DNA from: Metabacillus crassostreae
GTDB lineage: Bacteria; Bacillota; Bacilli; Bacillales; Bacillaceae
Direction of reading: 5' to 3'
DNA: 64,000 nt
NCBI RefSeq assembly: GCF_016908395.1
Contig: NZ_JAFBDU010000002.1
Span: forward strand, 124,001-188,000
Part shown: in pieces, positions 1 to 9,009 of the stretch
Position numbering within the stretch: position 1 is the first letter of the stretch
How the letters are laid out: every line of letters begins with the position of its first letter
Notes under the pieces: generated by a model
The model's database searches: none
What the model saw: only the letters and a program-made list of their open reading frames with translations
What the model was told of the DNA's origin: nothing
Program-made: the position numbers and the translations under genes

Positions 1-160
1 TTTCAGGATCACCTAGCTTTGGACCTGTAATTATTAAAGCCTGATTAGATCGTGCTGTTCGATAACGAATTTTCACCCAGAAAAAGTAACCAATCCCAGC
101 AATTGCACCGATTATTAAAATTGGAATTACAATCATAAAAAAGCCTATTGTAGTAAACAT
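1..160 (-). CDS. floT: flotillin-like SPFH protein, N-terminal part (cut by window edge)
   Basis: Only the first 53 codons are in the window; the gene continues to the left. The start ATG at 160 follows an excellent AAGGAGGAAG ribosome binding site. The product opens with a membrane segment (about residues 6-29) and then KIRYRTARSNQALIITG, which matches my recollection of the start of B. subtilis FloT/YuaG (KYRTAGPDEALIVTG). Flotillins are membrane scaffold proteins of lipid-ordered domains. A sigma-W promoter lies upstream at 246-271, as for the B. subtilis yuaFGI operon, but no NfeD-like yuaF gene sits between promoter and flotillin here. Identity is inferred from a short N-terminus only. 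Confidence 0.75.
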   Translation of the reverse strand, partial: MFTTIGFFMIVIPILIIGAIAGIGYFFWVKIRYRTARSNQALIITGPKLGDPE

Positions 161-245
161 GTAATCTTCCTCCTTAATATGTATTTATTAAAATATTTAG
201 CTTCAAAAGGAATCATAATAGCTATTAATTATCCACAATATGTAA

Positions 246-271
246 TACGAAGAGATAGCTGGAAAGTTTCA
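246..271 (-). promoter_or_regulatory. sigma-W promoter for the flotillin gene
   Basis: Reading the minus strand, TGAAAC (266-271) and CGTA (246-249) are separated by exactly 16 bases. This is the textbook sigma-W arrangement. It lies about 85 bases upstream of the flotillin start codon and points toward it. Sigma-W controls envelope stress genes, and flotillin is a known member of that regulon in B. subtilis. Confidence 0.8.
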
Positions 272-370
272 AAATATTAAAAACTTATAAGAAAATGTCA
301 GGTACTCGCCAGCCTCTGACAAATAAGCTAACTAAATCTAATATCTTACCTTTGAACTCCTACGAAATAT

Positions 371-413
371 AAAAAAGGTGCTTCCTCTCTCATTAGAAGA
401 AGCACCTTTTTTA
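371..413 (-). terminator. rho-independent terminator of ispA
   Basis: An inverted repeat AAAAAAGGTGCTTC / GAAGCACCTTTTTT with a short loop lies about 50 bases after the ispA stop codon. T-runs flank it on both strands, so it may work in both directions. Confidence 0.85.
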
Positions 414-460
414 TATTTTATTTTTTACGATATTGGAAATAAAAGATTGACTATAACAAT

Positions 461-1432
461 CTATTTCAAAACAGTCAATTGATCATCCTGTTTATACCTA
501 GACTTGAAGCCTATTGATAAATCTAATAAGCCATTTCCTTGATAACGTCTACTAACATCTAACTCAACTGTTCTTTTAATAATTTGTGCATAGCTTTCGG
601 ATTCTGTAAGAAAGCGTTCAAATTCTTGTTCACATTGTTGGATGATTAGAGCTGCTGCTGCAGAAATATGTGGTGTTGCCATTGAGGTTCCTGATAATAC
701 GGCAAATTCATTGTTCAGATATGTTGAGAGGATTTCTTCACCTGGTGCAACAAGATCAACTTCAGTATTCGTATTACTAAATACAGATATCTGCTTCTGT
801 AAATTTACTGAGCCAACTTGTACAACTTCTGGATATGCTCCTGGATATGCAAATTCGTTCGTTTCGTGATTTCCGTCTCCTTCATTACCAGCTGCGCAAA
901 TAACAAGAATATTACTATTTATTGCTTTTTGTATTATTTTGTGAAGCTCTATACTATCTTCACTGCTTCCTAGTGACATGGAAATAATTCTGACTTTTTC
1001 ACCCTTTGGACCACGCCAATTCATAGCATATCTTATACCTTCTATCACCCATTTTGTTTCTCCATACCCCTTTTCATTTAAAACCTTAATAACCAAAAGT
1101 TTAGCATTTGGTGCTACCCCAACTACACCACTTTCATTTCTAGCTGCACAAATTGTTCCACATACATGTGTTCCATGACCATTGTAATCCTCAAAATTAG
1201 TTGAATCACCTTGATCATCTGTTGTAAAATTTTTTCCATCAATAATTTGTTCTCTTAATTCAGAATGATTTGATTCACATCCAGTATCTAAAACAGCAAT
1301 CACGACACCCTCACCTTTGTATCCGTGATCCCAAGAAAAAGGTGCATTAATTAACTGAATTCCGGGCGGTATTTCTTTCGTGCTTTTTATAATAGATTGG
1401 ACTGTGTACGGAATTAAATGAACATAGCTCAT
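461..1432 (-). CDS. ispA: intracellular subtilisin-like serine protease (IspA family)
   Basis: 323-residue subtilase (peptidase S8) without a signal peptide. The catalytic triad is visible: Asp49 in AVLDTGC, His86 in NGHGTHV and Ser250 in SGTSMATPH, with oxyanion Asn183 in AAGNEG. The N-terminal LIPY motif (residues 6-9) is the short propeptide signature of Bacillus intracellular proteases, which degrade cytoplasmic proteins in stationary phase and sporulation. Length agrees with B. subtilis IspA (about 319). The start at 1432 has an AAAGGGAGG site 7 bases upstream. A terminator follows at 371-413 and the gene appears monocistronic. Confidence 0.92.
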   Translation of the reverse strand: MSYVHLIPYTVQSIIKSTKEIPPGIQLINAPFSWDHGYKGEGVVIAVLDTGCESNHSELREQIIDGKNFTTDDQGDSTNFEDYNGHGTHVCGTICAARNESGVVGVAPNAKLLVIKVLNEKGYGETKWVIEGIRYAMNWRGPKGEKVRIISMSLGSSEDSIELHKIIQKAINSNILVICAAGNEGDGNHETNEFAYPGAYPEVVQVGSVNLQKQISVFSNTNTEVDLVAPGEEILSTYLNNEFAVLSGTSMATPHISAAAALIIQQCEQEFERFLTESESYAQIIKRTVELDVSRRYQGNGLLDLSIGFKSRYKQDDQLTVLK

Positions 1433-1512
1433 AAATAAGCCTCCCTTTAATTATGATGAAGACAATATTCCATAAATTCCATTCGCACCTAAACACCTAA
1501 TCATTAATTTGC

Positions 1513-1578
1513 TATAATATAAATGAAAAATTGTTATTCCTAACGCCTTCCTTATAGGAGGCGCTTTTTCTTTTTTTT
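1513..1578 (+). ncRNA. candidate short RNA unit (extended -10 plus terminator)
   Basis: An extended -10 element TGCTATAAT (ends 1518) is followed about 25 bases later by a hairpin (CGCCTTC pairing with GAGGCG, 1543-1563) and a long T-run (to 1578). Transcription from near 1525 would give an RNA of only about 50 bases. No plus-strand gene lies upstream that would need this terminator. The RNA would be antisense to the 3' end of the small ORF at 1552-1680. No good -35 box is visible, so this is a candidate only. Confidence 0.35.
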
Positions 1579-1680
1579 ACGCTTTAAATCATTTAAATTT
1601 TTCATCCCTAGTGTGATGGAAGAGAACAATGTGGCAGCAGCAACTAACACTTTGAGAAGCAGCTCTAACCACTCCAACAC
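1552..1680 (-). CDS. small hydrophobic toxin-like peptide (type I toxin candidate)
   Basis: A 42-codon ORF starts GTG (1680), or TTG one codon later, 6 bases after a GGGGGTG ribosome binding site. It encodes a hydrophobic helix (about residues 2-26, containing LELLLKVLVAAATLF) followed by a strongly basic tail (KRKKKKKR). A single membrane helix with a charged C-terminus is typical of Fst/BsrG/TxpA type I toxins, but I do not recognise the sequence as a member of any of these families. The 3' end overlaps a short convergent transcription unit. Part of the lysine run is the complement of that unit's terminator T-tract, so the tail could be coincidental. Confidence 0.4.
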   Translation of the reverse strand: MLEWLELLLKVLVAAATLFSSITLGMKNLNDLKRKKKKKRLL

Positions 1681-2146
1681 AATTAACACCCCCTTTTTTA
1701 GACAAAAATAACCCTACACAGTGACAAATATGACTGGTAGAGTGAGCTAAGGTTATGATCATGACTAGACTCCTAGGTACTATTAGAGGTTGTTCAAAAA
1801 GTTGAAAAACTTATGCTAACGCTTTCCGATTTTGGAACAATCTAATAAGGATAATTATGGAATATTTGTCACTATGATTGTACCACTTTTCATGGTGATT
1901 AACATCATTTTACTGAATTTTCGTACAATTATACTGGGTAAAACCATCTCATATCTACCTAAATTCCTACTCTCATTTAAGATTATTCATGAAAGAAGGA
2001 TAATTGGTATATAAAGAGGGCTATGCCATATTGCCTTGTTACCTAAGTATTTCTTATCGATTACCCTAGAGCAAGATCATTTCCCTTCAATTTTTCTGGG
2101 TATTGCTTTTGTAAAGAAACATTACTCTTTCTCGACTAGTAAATAG
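1681..2146. other. intergenic stretch, no supported gene
   Basis: A short inverted repeat lies at about 1785-1800 and 1827-1842 (AGAGGTTGTTC against its complement), possibly a remnant of an inserted element. A TTG-initiated frame at 1832-2014 has no ribosome binding site and is not called. Confidence 0.4.
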
Positions 2147-2184
2147 GAAAAAGCCTGCAATCTCTTCTAGAAGCAGGCTTTTTT
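2147..2184 (-). terminator. rho-independent terminator of putP
   Basis: GAAAAAGCCTGC pairs with GCAGGCTTTTTTC around an 11-base loop. It lies directly after the putP stop codon (2202) on the minus strand and ends in a T-run. Confidence 0.85.
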
Positions 2185-2201
2185 CATAATGCAACTACCT
2201 G

Positions 2202-3665
2202 TTACATTGATTTTGTAAATTCATCAAATTTCGCTACCTCATGTATAGAGGGCTTTGATGTAAATATACTTACAAGATAGATAGCTAACAAACTAGCCGC
2301 AAATCCTGGAACGATTTCATACATGATTTCAGATAAACCTAAGTTTGACCAAATGATAACAGTTAAAGCTCCCATAACCATTCCAGCCAGTGCTCCCCAT
2401 TTTGTCATTCTTACCCAATAAAGACTTAAGATTATCACAGGTCCAAAGGCTGCACCAAAGCCCGCCCATGCATAACTAACAAGACCTAATATTGTATTAT
2501 TTTGTTCCCATGCAAGCCATAGTGCTAAAATGGAAACAGCTAATACTGAAAGTCGTCCAACAAATACGAGTTCTTTATCTGTTGCTGATCTACGGAAAAA
2601 TGTTTTATATAAATCCTCTGTTAGTGAGCTTGATGTGACAAGAAGCTGTGAAGAAATTGTACTCATAACTGCTGCCAATATTGCTGAAATTAAAAATCCA
2701 GTGATGATAGGATGAAACAAGATATTTCCTAGCTCAATAAAGATTGTTTCCGGATCACTGATTTCTAGACCCTGTTTTGAGTAGTAGGCAATTCCAAGAA
2801 AACCAGTTAACATGGCACCTATGCTTGAAAAAATCATCCAGCTCATACCAATTCGTCTAGCTTTTTTAATTTCCTTTACTGATGAAATAGCCATAAAACG
2901 AACAATGATATGTGGTTGACCGAAATATCCAAGACCCCAGGCAAATAAAGAAATAATTCCAAGTAAACTTGTTCCCTTAAAAATATCTAATAAAGCAAAA
3001 TCGATCGAACGAATTTCCGATATAGCATCTGAAGGATTACCAATATGAAAGATTGTCACGATTGGCACTAAAACTAACGCAATAATCATTATGATTCCTT
3101 GCACAAAGTCAGTCCAGCTAACTGCAAGAAAGCCACCAAATAATGTGTAAGCTACAACAACACCTGTTATGATCCATAATCCTGTATGGTATTCTAAGTT
3201 TAAAATACTGTTAAATAATACCCCACCTGAAACCATCCCAGAGGAAACATAGAAGGTAAAGAAAATTAAGATAATTACACCTGAAAATAACCGGAGAATT
3301 TTCGTAGAATCATTAAATCTATTTTCCAGGAAAGCAGGAATTGTGATAGAATCATTCGCAAACTCTGTATATGTACGTAATCTTGGTGCAACATAAAGCC
3401 AATTTGCCCATGCACCTAATGTAAGACCTATCACGATCCATGCAGAACTCAATCCTGTTGCAAACATTGCACCAGGTAAACCCATTAATAGCCAACCACT
3501 CATATCAGAAGCACCAGCACTTAACGCTGTAACAGCTGGTCCAAGTGATCGCCCACCTAGCATATAATCTGTTAGATTTGAAGTTCGTTTATAAGCATAA
3601 TAACCGATAAAGAGCATCCCAACCATGTAAACAATAACCGAAATAATTAACTGTAAGTTAACCAT
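2202..3665 (-). CDS. putP: sodium/proline symporter PutP
   Basis: Sodium:solute symporter family protein of about 487 residues with 12-13 predicted membrane helices. It imports L-proline with sodium. The N-terminal region with YMLGGRSLGPAVTALSAGAS followed by DMSGWL is the PutP signature. I place the start at the second Met (3665): GGGGG lies 5 bases ahead of it, while the Met at 3680 has no usable site. It lies downstream of putB and pruA on the same strand, 250 bases after pruA, and completes a proline uptake and catabolism set. A terminator follows. Confidence 0.9.
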   Translation of the reverse strand: MVNLQLIISVIVYMVGMLFIGYYAYKRTSNLTDYMLGGRSLGPAVTALSAGASDMSGWLLMGLPGAMFATGLSSAWIVIGLTLGAWANWLYVAPRLRTYTEFANDSITIPAFLENRFNDSTKILRLFSGVIILIFFTFYVSSGMVSGGVLFNSILNLEYHTGLWIITGVVVAYTLFGGFLAVSWTDFVQGIIMIIALVLVPIVTIFHIGNPSDAISEIRSIDFALLDIFKGTSLLGIISLFAWGLGYFGQPHIIVRFMAISSVKEIKKARRIGMSWMIFSSIGAMLTGFLGIAYYSKQGLEISDPETIFIELGNILFHPIITGFLISAILAAVMSTISSQLLVTSSSLTEDLYKTFFRRSATDKELVFVGRLSVLAVSILALWLAWEQNNTILGLVSYAWAGFGAAFGPVIILSLYWVRMTKWGALAGMVMGALTVIIWSNLGLSEIMYEIVPGFAASLLAIYLVSIFTSKPSIHEVAKFDEFTKSM

Positions 3666-3863
3666 CCTATCCCCCGCCATCCAACTACTAGTATATTTAT
3701 ATAAAAACTACCATTGTAGGAATCATTTCCACAATGGTTAGTTATTAATTTTAAGTTATTAATTTCTTCAAAAATACATTAATCTATCATTCATCAGCTA
3801 TGAATAGTTGCGTATTTTCTCTCTTTCTATTAATATCACTGTATAAATATACTATATAATGAA

Positions 3864-3900
3864 TATAATAGAAAGCAGTTTTTTACTGCTTTCTATTATA
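3864..3900 (-). terminator. stem-loop after pruA
   Basis: A perfect 16-bp stem (TATAATAGAAAGCAGT and its complement) with a TTTTT loop begins 13 bases after the pruA stop codon. The T-run on the minus strand is weak, so it may be a leaky terminator or an mRNA-stabilising hairpin between pruA and putP. Confidence 0.6.
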
Positions 3901-3912
3901 TTTCAATACTTT

Positions 3913-5460
3913 TTACAGCATTTCACTTATTGTTTTAGCTTGCATGTGTAGAGCTAAATAATCTGGACCGCCAGCTTTTGAGTCTGTACCTGACATTTTG
4001 AATCCACCAAATGGGTGATAGCCAACGATTGCTCCTGTACAATTTCGATTGAAATATAAATTTCCTACATGGAATTCTTGTTTTGCACGTTCAATATGCT
4101 TTCTATTTCTAGTAATAACAGCACCTGTTAAACCATATTCTGTGTTGTTTGCAATTTTAAGAGCTTCATCAAAATCAGCTGCTTTTGAAAAGCCAACAAC
4201 AGGACCAAAGATTTCTTCCTGCATTAAACGAGATTTTGGATCAAGATCAGCGAAGATTGTTGGTTGAATAAAGTAACCTTTTGAATCATCACCTTTACCA
4301 CCAGTCATTAAGCGTCCTTCTTCATTACCTACACGAACATAATCCATAATTTTATCAAATGAAGCTTGATCAATAACTGGCCCCATATAAGTGTCAGCAT
4401 TTTCAGGATTACCTACTATTTTTTCTTCAGTAATTTCTACTACTCTTTGAAGAACTTGATCATATACATCTTCATGAACAACAGCACGTGAGCCTGCAGA
4501 GCATTTCTGACCTGAAAAACCGAATGCAGAAGTAAAGATAGATTGAGCCGCAAGCTCTATATCACAGTCTTTATCAACAACAACAGTATCTTTACCACCC
4601 ATTTCTACAATGACACGTTTTAAATGCATTTGTCCTTCTTGAACCTTAGCAGCACGTTCAAAAATACGGGTACCTACTTCACGTGAACCTGTGAATGTAA
4701 TAAGACTTGTTTTTGGATGATCAACTAAATAGTCACCAACTTCAGCTCCACTACCAGGAACAAAGTTTACTACACCTTTTGGTAAGCCAGCTTCCTCAAG
4801 TACTTCAACAAATAGTGCTGCAATAACTGGTGTTGTACTAGCAGGTTTTAAAACAACTGTATTACCTGTGACAATTGGAGCAGCAACAGTTCCAGCCATA
4901 ATTGCAAACAAGAAGTTCCATGGTGAGATAACAACTGTTACACCTGTTGGCGTATATACATATTGGTTGATTTCACCTTCACGGCTATTGATCGGCTTAC
5001 CTTTTGCTAATTCAATCATTTGTCTTCCATAATACTCTAAAAAATCGATTGCTTCAGCCGTATCAGCATCTGCCTCTTTCCAAGGCTTTCCACCTTCTTT
5101 TACTAATAGTGCCGAAAAGTCGTGCTTTTTCCGACGAATAATTGCTGCTGCTCTAAATAAAATATTTGCTCTTTCCTCTGGATTCCAATATCTCCAATCT
5201 TCAAACGCTTCAGATGCTGCTTGAATCGCTTGTTCAGCATGTTCTTTATTTGCTTTTGAAACTTTTCCAACAACCTCTTCTTTATTTGCAGGGTTGTAAG
5301 AAACAATCGCATCATCTGTTGTAACTCTTTCACCATTAATGACTAGTGGATATTCTTTTCCCATCATTTCATTCACATTAGCTAATGCTTGTTGAAATAA
5401 ATTACGGTTTTCCTCATTGTTAAAATCTGTGAATGGTTCATGTTTGTAAGCTGTTGTCAT
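3913..5460 (-). CDS. pruA: 1-pyrroline-5-carboxylate dehydrogenase
   Basis: 515-residue aldehyde dehydrogenase that oxidises glutamate semialdehyde/P5C to glutamate with NAD, the second step of proline degradation. The catalytic Cys320 is in [10 protein letters not shown] and the general base Glu286 in [15 protein letters not shown] (near 258-264) belongs to the NAD-binding region. Nearly every recalled block of B. subtilis YcgN/PutC and RocA is present, including the C-terminal [20 protein letters not shown]. It follows putB by 61 bases in the same direction and is probably in its operon. Symbols pruA, putC and rocA are used in the family; context favours the proline-specific enzyme. Confidence 0.93.
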   Translation of the reverse strand: MTTAYKHEPFTDFNNEENRNLFQQALANVNEMMGKEYPLVINGERVTTDDAIVSYNPANKEEVVGKVSKANKEHAEQAIQAASEAFEDWRYWNPEERANILFRAAAIIRRKKHDFSALLVKEGGKPWKEADADTAEAIDFLEYYGRQMIELAKGKPINSREGEINQYVYTPTGVTVVISPWNFLFAIMAGTVAAPIVTGNTVVLKPASTTPVIAALFVEVLEEAGLPKGVVNFVPGSGAEVGDYLVDHPKTSLITFTGSREVGTRIFERAAKVQEGQMHLKRVIVEMGGKDTVVVDKDCDIELAAQSIFTSAFGFSGQKCSAGSRAVVHEDVYDQVLQRVVEITEEKIVGNPENADTYMGPVIDQASFDKIMDYVRVGNEEGRLMTGGKGDDSKGYFIQPTIFADLDPKSRLMQEEIFGPVVGFSKAADFDEALKIANNTEYGLTGAVITRNRKHIERAKQEFHVGNLYFNRNCTGAIVGYHPFGGFKMSGTDSKAGGPDYLALHMQAKTISEML

Positions 5461-5521
5461 GCAAATCGACTCTCCTTTGTTGTTATTATTAGTTTCTATT
5501 TTTTCTAATAGATTTATAAAG

Positions 5522-6439
5522 TTATTTTTTCGTCATTCCCTTAAGTACGAAAGCAAGATTCGCTGGGCGTTCAGCTAAGCGTCTCATAAAATATCCATAC
5601 CAGTCTTGACCATATGGAATATAAACTCGCATGTTATATCCATCTTTCACCAATTCCTTTTGAGTTGTTGTTCTCATGCCATATAGCATTTGAAACTCAA
5701 ACTGGTTTTTAGGAATATTATGTTTATCTACTAAGCTTTTTGTATATTCAATAATTTCATCATCATGTGTCGCAATTGCAGTGAAATTTCCATTTAACAA
5801 ATGCATGTTAATTATTTTCTTGAAATTATCATCAACATCTGACTTTTCAGGAAATGCTACATCTGCTGATTCCTTATATGCACCTTTTACCAATCTCAGT
5901 GAAGGATGATATTCATTTAAATCATCAATATCTTTTGCTGTGCGATAAAGATACGCTTGTAAAACTGTACTAATATAATTGTAGCTTTGCTTAAAATCTT
6001 TAAATATATCAAGTGTTTTCTGACAACGTTGTTCATCTTCCATATCAATTGTGACCATTATTTGATGCTTTTCAGCAGTATCTAGAATTTTAGTCATATT
6101 CTCATAAACTAATTGATCATTAATATCTAAGCCTAAAGAAGTTAGCTTTAGAGAAACTTGAGAATTAATTTTTTGAGCAGCTATTGTTTCTATAGTTTGA
6201 ATACATTCCTCTGTTCGTTCTTTTGCAACAGATTCACTTGTAACAAACTCTCCTAAATGATCTACTGTAACTGAAAGTCCTTCTTCATTTAACTCTTTGA
6301 TGAATTTTACAGAGCTAGGAAAATCAATTCCACCCACAATTTTACCGGAGGCTATACCACCACCCCAACTTTGAGCGGCACGGTTCAACGTTTTATTTTT
6401 TGATAGAAAAAGGAAAAAATCTCTTGAATTGACCTGCAC
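5522..6439 (-). CDS. putB: proline dehydrogenase
   Basis: FAD-dependent enzyme of the PutB/FadM family, about 305 residues, that oxidises proline to P5C. Family blocks visible include [11 protein letters not shown] and the C-terminal [20 protein letters not shown], which carries the substrate-binding YxxRRxxER pattern. I choose GTG at 6439 as the start: GGAGGTG lies 6 bases ahead of it. The upstream ATG at 6454 would place that site inside its own codons. It is the first gene of a putB-pruA-putP set and has its own promoter at 6497-6525. Confidence 0.92.
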   Translation of the reverse strand: MQVNSRDFFLFLSKNKTLNRAAQSWGGGIASGKIVGGIDFPSSVKFIKELNEEGLSVTVDHLGEFVTSESVAKERTEECIQTIETIAAQKINSQVSLKLTSLGLDINDQLVYENMTKILDTAEKHQIMVTIDMEDEQRCQKTLDIFKDFKQSYNYISTVLQAYLYRTAKDIDDLNEYHPSLRLVKGAYKESADVAFPEKSDVDDNFKKIINMHLLNGNFTAIATHDDEIIEYTKSLVDKHNIPKNQFEFQMLYGMRTTTQKELVKDGYNMRVYIPYGQDWYGYFMRRLAERPANLAFVLKGMTKK

Positions 6440-6496
6440 TATAAACACCTCCATAAAAGAAACAGAATATGAATTTCATATTGTTTTCTTAAATAT

Positions 6497-6525
6497 ATTT
6501 TACATTTGTGCATCAACTGTAACAA
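6497..6525 (-). promoter_or_regulatory. sigma-A promoter of putB
   Basis: On the minus strand TTGTTA (6520-6525) and TAAAAT (6497-6502) are 17 bases apart, ending about 58 bases before the GTG start of putB. Confidence 0.55.
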
Positions 6526-6583
6526 TGTATCAAAAATACAAAGATTTTGACTTTCCCTTGTGTGTAGAACACAATAACTTGTA

Positions 6584-6597
6584 AAGAAGCGCTTCTT
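6584..6597. promoter_or_regulatory. 14-bp palindrome upstream of put promoter
   Basis: AAGAAGCGCTTCTT is a perfect palindrome about 100 bases upstream of the expected putB transcription start. It could be an activator site (proline operons in Bacillus use PutR), but I do not know the PutR site well enough to assign it. The rest of 6598-6870 shows no gene. Confidence 0.35.
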
Positions 6598-6891
6598 CTG
6601 TTTATTTCAAGTACTTGAACTACTCAATGAGTATGTTATATAAATACCATTCCACACTTATTAATCTGTTAAACCTCGACATTTTTCTTCATTCAACATT
6701 AGCTACTGTATATCAGCATTGTGGAGGGAGTTTTAAACATCTTTTGAAAGATTCATAATTGTTCAGTTAACTAGTATAATAGAAATAACTTCAAAGATAG
6801 GCTAAAATATTGTTGACCTCTTCTTTAAGTAAGATCATTCATTAACTCATTAAAATTAAATTTGAAAATTCTTGTATAAAAGGAGTAACTT

Positions 6892-7077
6892 ATGAAAATA
6901 CTTATGATGTTAGTTGTTGTAATTGGTGTTCTAGCTTTGTTAGGAACCGTTTTATTGGGTGGCAAAGGTGATAATAACTATGATGAGAAAACAAAAGGAA
7001 ACATCTCAAGACTTTCACTTATCTATATCATTCTTGCTATTTCAATTATCATTGCTTTTGCCATATATTTATTTTAG
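6892..7077 (+). CDS. small two-helix membrane protein
   Basis: 61 residues with two hydrophobic helices (about 4-22 and 41-60) joined by a polar loop (GGKGDNNYDEKTKGNISR). AAAGGAG lies 7 bases before the ATG. Proteins of this layout are common in Bacillus; some database entries carry the label BshB3 potential contributor to bacillithiol synthesis, which nothing in the sequence lets me confirm. It is divergent from putB with a 450-base gap. Confidence 0.65.
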   Translation: MKILMMLVVVIGVLALLGTVLLGGKGDNNYDEKTKGNISRLSLIYIILAISIIIAFAIYLF

Positions 7078-7249
7078 TGAAGAATCCTTCACTAAAACCC
7101 ATTTATGAAAACGCATTCACAAATTGTTCATATTTTTTTGAAAGCACTTACACAAATCATCTTCAATTTATTTTATAATGTAACTATCTTAAAAAAATTA
7201 AACATTACTATGACAAAAAAATAAAAGAACATCTTAGGAGGAGCAACAA

Positions 7250-7429
7250 ATGAAGCACTTTGTTTTTTTAATTGATAATGGAAATGAAACGACAGAACAG
7301 AAAATCAGTGCATCTGGTATGACAGAAGCTGTAAAAAGAATAAAAGAACTAAAGAAGAAATCATTAAGAGATAAACAAACTACATTTAAAATCACATTTA
7401 AAGGTGTGATTTATGAAAACGCTTACTAA
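7250..7429 (+). CDS. small protein of unknown function
   Basis: 59 residues starting MKHFVFLIDNGNE, rich in lysine, ending in FKITFKGVIYENAY. A strong TTAGGAGGAG site lies 7 bases before the ATG at 7250 and a rho-independent terminator follows at 7450-7487, so this is a complete single-gene unit. No domain recognised; the sequence looks like an alpha/beta cytosolic protein. Confidence 0.65.
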   Translation: MKHFVFLIDNGNETTEQKISASGMTEAVKRIKELKKKSLRDKQTTFKITFKGVIYENAY

Positions 7430-7449
7430 TAAAAAGATATATAATAAGC

Positions 7450-7487
7450 AAAAGCAACCATCTATCTGTATTGAATGGTTGCTTTTT
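7450..7487 (+). terminator. terminator after the 59-residue gene
   Basis: AAAAGCAACCAT pairs with ATGGTTGCTTTTT, followed by T-rich sequence, 20 bases after the stop codon. Confidence 0.85.
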
Positions 7488-7555
7488 ACTTATTTTCATT
7501 GAGTTGTTACTATAAATAATATAAAAATTTGACTAGCAAGAGAGGAGAATATATT

Positions 7556-7732
7556 TTGTCGCCAAATGAGATTAATCAAAAAATTGATGAATTAAAAATG
7601 GAGTATATTAAAGTCCAAGGAAATATTGAGAAACTAGAGTCTACTGGCCACTCAACAGAACAACTTGAGTTGAAATTAAATGAAATTGAAGAAGAAATTA
7701 AAAAATATAGAATGACTTTAAATAGCAAATAA
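7556..7732 (+). CDS. small coiled-coil protein (SE1832-like)
   Basis: 58 residues starting at TTG 7556, 8 bases after GAGAGGAG; the earlier in-frame TTG at 7529 lies upstream of that site and is not used. The product is almost entirely a charged helix (INQKIDELKMEYIKVQGNIE then KLNEIEEEIKKY) and probably forms a coiled coil. It resembles, from memory, the short SE1832 family of staphylococci and bacilli, whose function is unknown. The palindromic repeat copy A begins 8 bases after the stop codon. Confidence 0.6.
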   Translation: MSPNEINQKIDELKMEYIKVQGNIEKLESTGHSTEQLELKLNEIEEEIKKYRMTLNSK

Positions 7733-7739
7733 ATTAAAA

Positions 7740-8088
7740 AAGAGGCTGGAACATAAGTAAAGGAGTCTTACAAATAGACGATAAATATAAATTCAGTTAA
7801 GCAGAAAGAAACAAGTTCGTTCCATTGCGCTACAGACACTCGCGTTCGCTGGGGAAGAAGCTGAGCCTCCTCAGCCACGCCTGCTTAGGTCTCAGCCTTT
7901 CCTCTATTCCCGTATGTGCCCTAGTGTCTTTCGCTCCATTCTACTAGTTCTTAAAAATAGTATGCAAAATAATAAATCTATTGAAGAGGGCAAATTAAAA
8001 CCCGGACTATTAGGCGAATGTTTAATTGAAATATCACCTAATAATTCGGGTTTTTCATTAACTTAAATACTTATGTCCCAGCCTCTTT
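7740..8088 (+). repeat. dispersed palindromic repeat, copy A
   Basis: About 349 bases bounded by terminal inverted repeats GAGGCTGGAACATAAGT (left) and ACTTATGTCCCAGCCTC (right). It contains internal nested inverted repeats (AGCTGAGCCTCCTCAG, GGTCTCAGCCTTTCCTCT), a GC-rich core and a right-hand hairpin where CCCGGACTATTAGGCGA pairs with TCACCTAATAATTCGGG. No ORF is supported. Related copies are at 27178-27517, 53746-54070 (inverted) and 56343-56600. It fills the gap between the convergent genes ending at 7732 and 8118. Confidence 0.85.
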
Positions 8089-8117
8089 AGTTTTAATAGC
8101 TAGTTAGATTTTACATC

Positions 8118-8753
8118 TTAAAATGTCTTTGCTAAATCCTTTGCACGAGCAATTCCATTAGCTTTAATTTCTTCTGCCTTATCTGGCATTGCAGCATGTC
8201 CTTCAATGAATAATCCTTCAAATGATGGCACACCAAAGAAATTCATAATAACATTTAAATAGCGATGACCCATCTCTAACTCAGCTGCTGGTCCTTCAGA
8301 ATAAATTCCACCACGCGCTTGAATATGAAGTGCTTTTTTATCTGTTAATAATCCTACTGGTCCTTGCTCAGTATATTTGAATGTTTTACCTGAAACAGCC
8401 ACTGAGTCGATATATGCTTTCATTACTGGAGGAAATGAGAAGTTCCACAAAGGTGTTACAAATACATATTTATCTCCAGAAATAAATTGCTCACATAATT
8501 CGCTTAGTCGGCTCACCTTTGCTTTTTCTTCATCTGATAATTCATCAAAAGCATTTCCAGTTTGTAGCTTACCCCACCCACTAAATACATCAACATCAAT
8601 ATGTGGAATATCCTCTTTATACAAATCAATGTGAACAATTTCATCACTAGAATTTGCTTCTTTATATGAATCAATAAAAGCTTTTCCTGCTGCCATACTA
8701 AATGATTGTGCTTCATCATGCGGATGTGCTGTAATGTATAATATTTTTGCCAT
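8118..8753 (-). CDS. azoR: FMN-dependent NADH-azoreductase
   Basis: 211-residue flavodoxin-like reductase of the AzoR/AcpD family. It transfers electrons from NADH through FMN to azo dyes and quinones and probably protects against quinone/thiol stress. The N-terminal [20 protein letters not shown] forms the phosphate-binding part of the FMN site; [19 protein letters not shown] and [11 protein letters not shown] are family blocks. AAAGGAG lies 9 bases before the ATG. It is a single gene, convergent with the small coiled-coil gene across repeat copy A. Confidence 0.9.
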   Translation of the reverse strand: MAKILYITAHPHDEAQSFSMAAGKAFIDSYKEANSSDEIVHIDLYKEDIPHIDVDVFSGWGKLQTGNAFDELSDEEKAKVSRLSELCEQFISGDKYVFVTPLWNFSFPPVMKAYIDSVAVSGKTFKYTEQGPVGLLTDKKALHIQARGGIYSEGPAAELEMGHRYLNVIMNFFGVPSFEGLFIEGHAAMPDKAEEIKANGIARAKDLAKTF

Positions 8754-8971
8754 TAGTCATTCTCCTTTTATTTTGTCGACTTATTTTTAATCAAAAATAA
8801 ATAAAAAATACATATTTATATTATTTTTATTTAAAGTATTTTTAACTCGAGATAATTTTATTAAAGATGTTTCTGAATGTCAAATGTTTTATTATCTTAA
8901 AAATAATTTCTAACATATGAGATTTATCTTTTACTTTGAAAGAATGTATACAACACAAAATGTAAATAAAG

Positions 8972-9002
8972 AAGGGATTTGTCTAAAAAGACATATCCCT
9001 TA
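8972..9002 (-). terminator. stem-loop after small ORF
   Basis: AAGGGATTTGTC pairs with GACATATCCCTT. It starts 8 bases after the stop codon of the 53-codon frame at 9010-9171 and is followed by a modest T-rich stretch on the minus strand. Confidence 0.55.
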
Positions 9003-9009
9003 ATGAATT

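Noticed and set aside
1785..1842. Possible insertion sequence remnant with inverted ends AGAGGTTGTTC
   Set aside because: Only about 58 bases, no transposase fragment and no target duplication seen.
1832..2014. 60-codon plus-strand frame starting TTG
   Set aside because: No ribosome binding site; starts inside a short inverted repeat and has no recognisable protein features beyond AT-rich hydrophobic codons.
5103..5336. 77-codon frame inside pruA on the same strand
   Set aside because: Shadow of a highly conserved dehydrogenase gene; no separate start signals.
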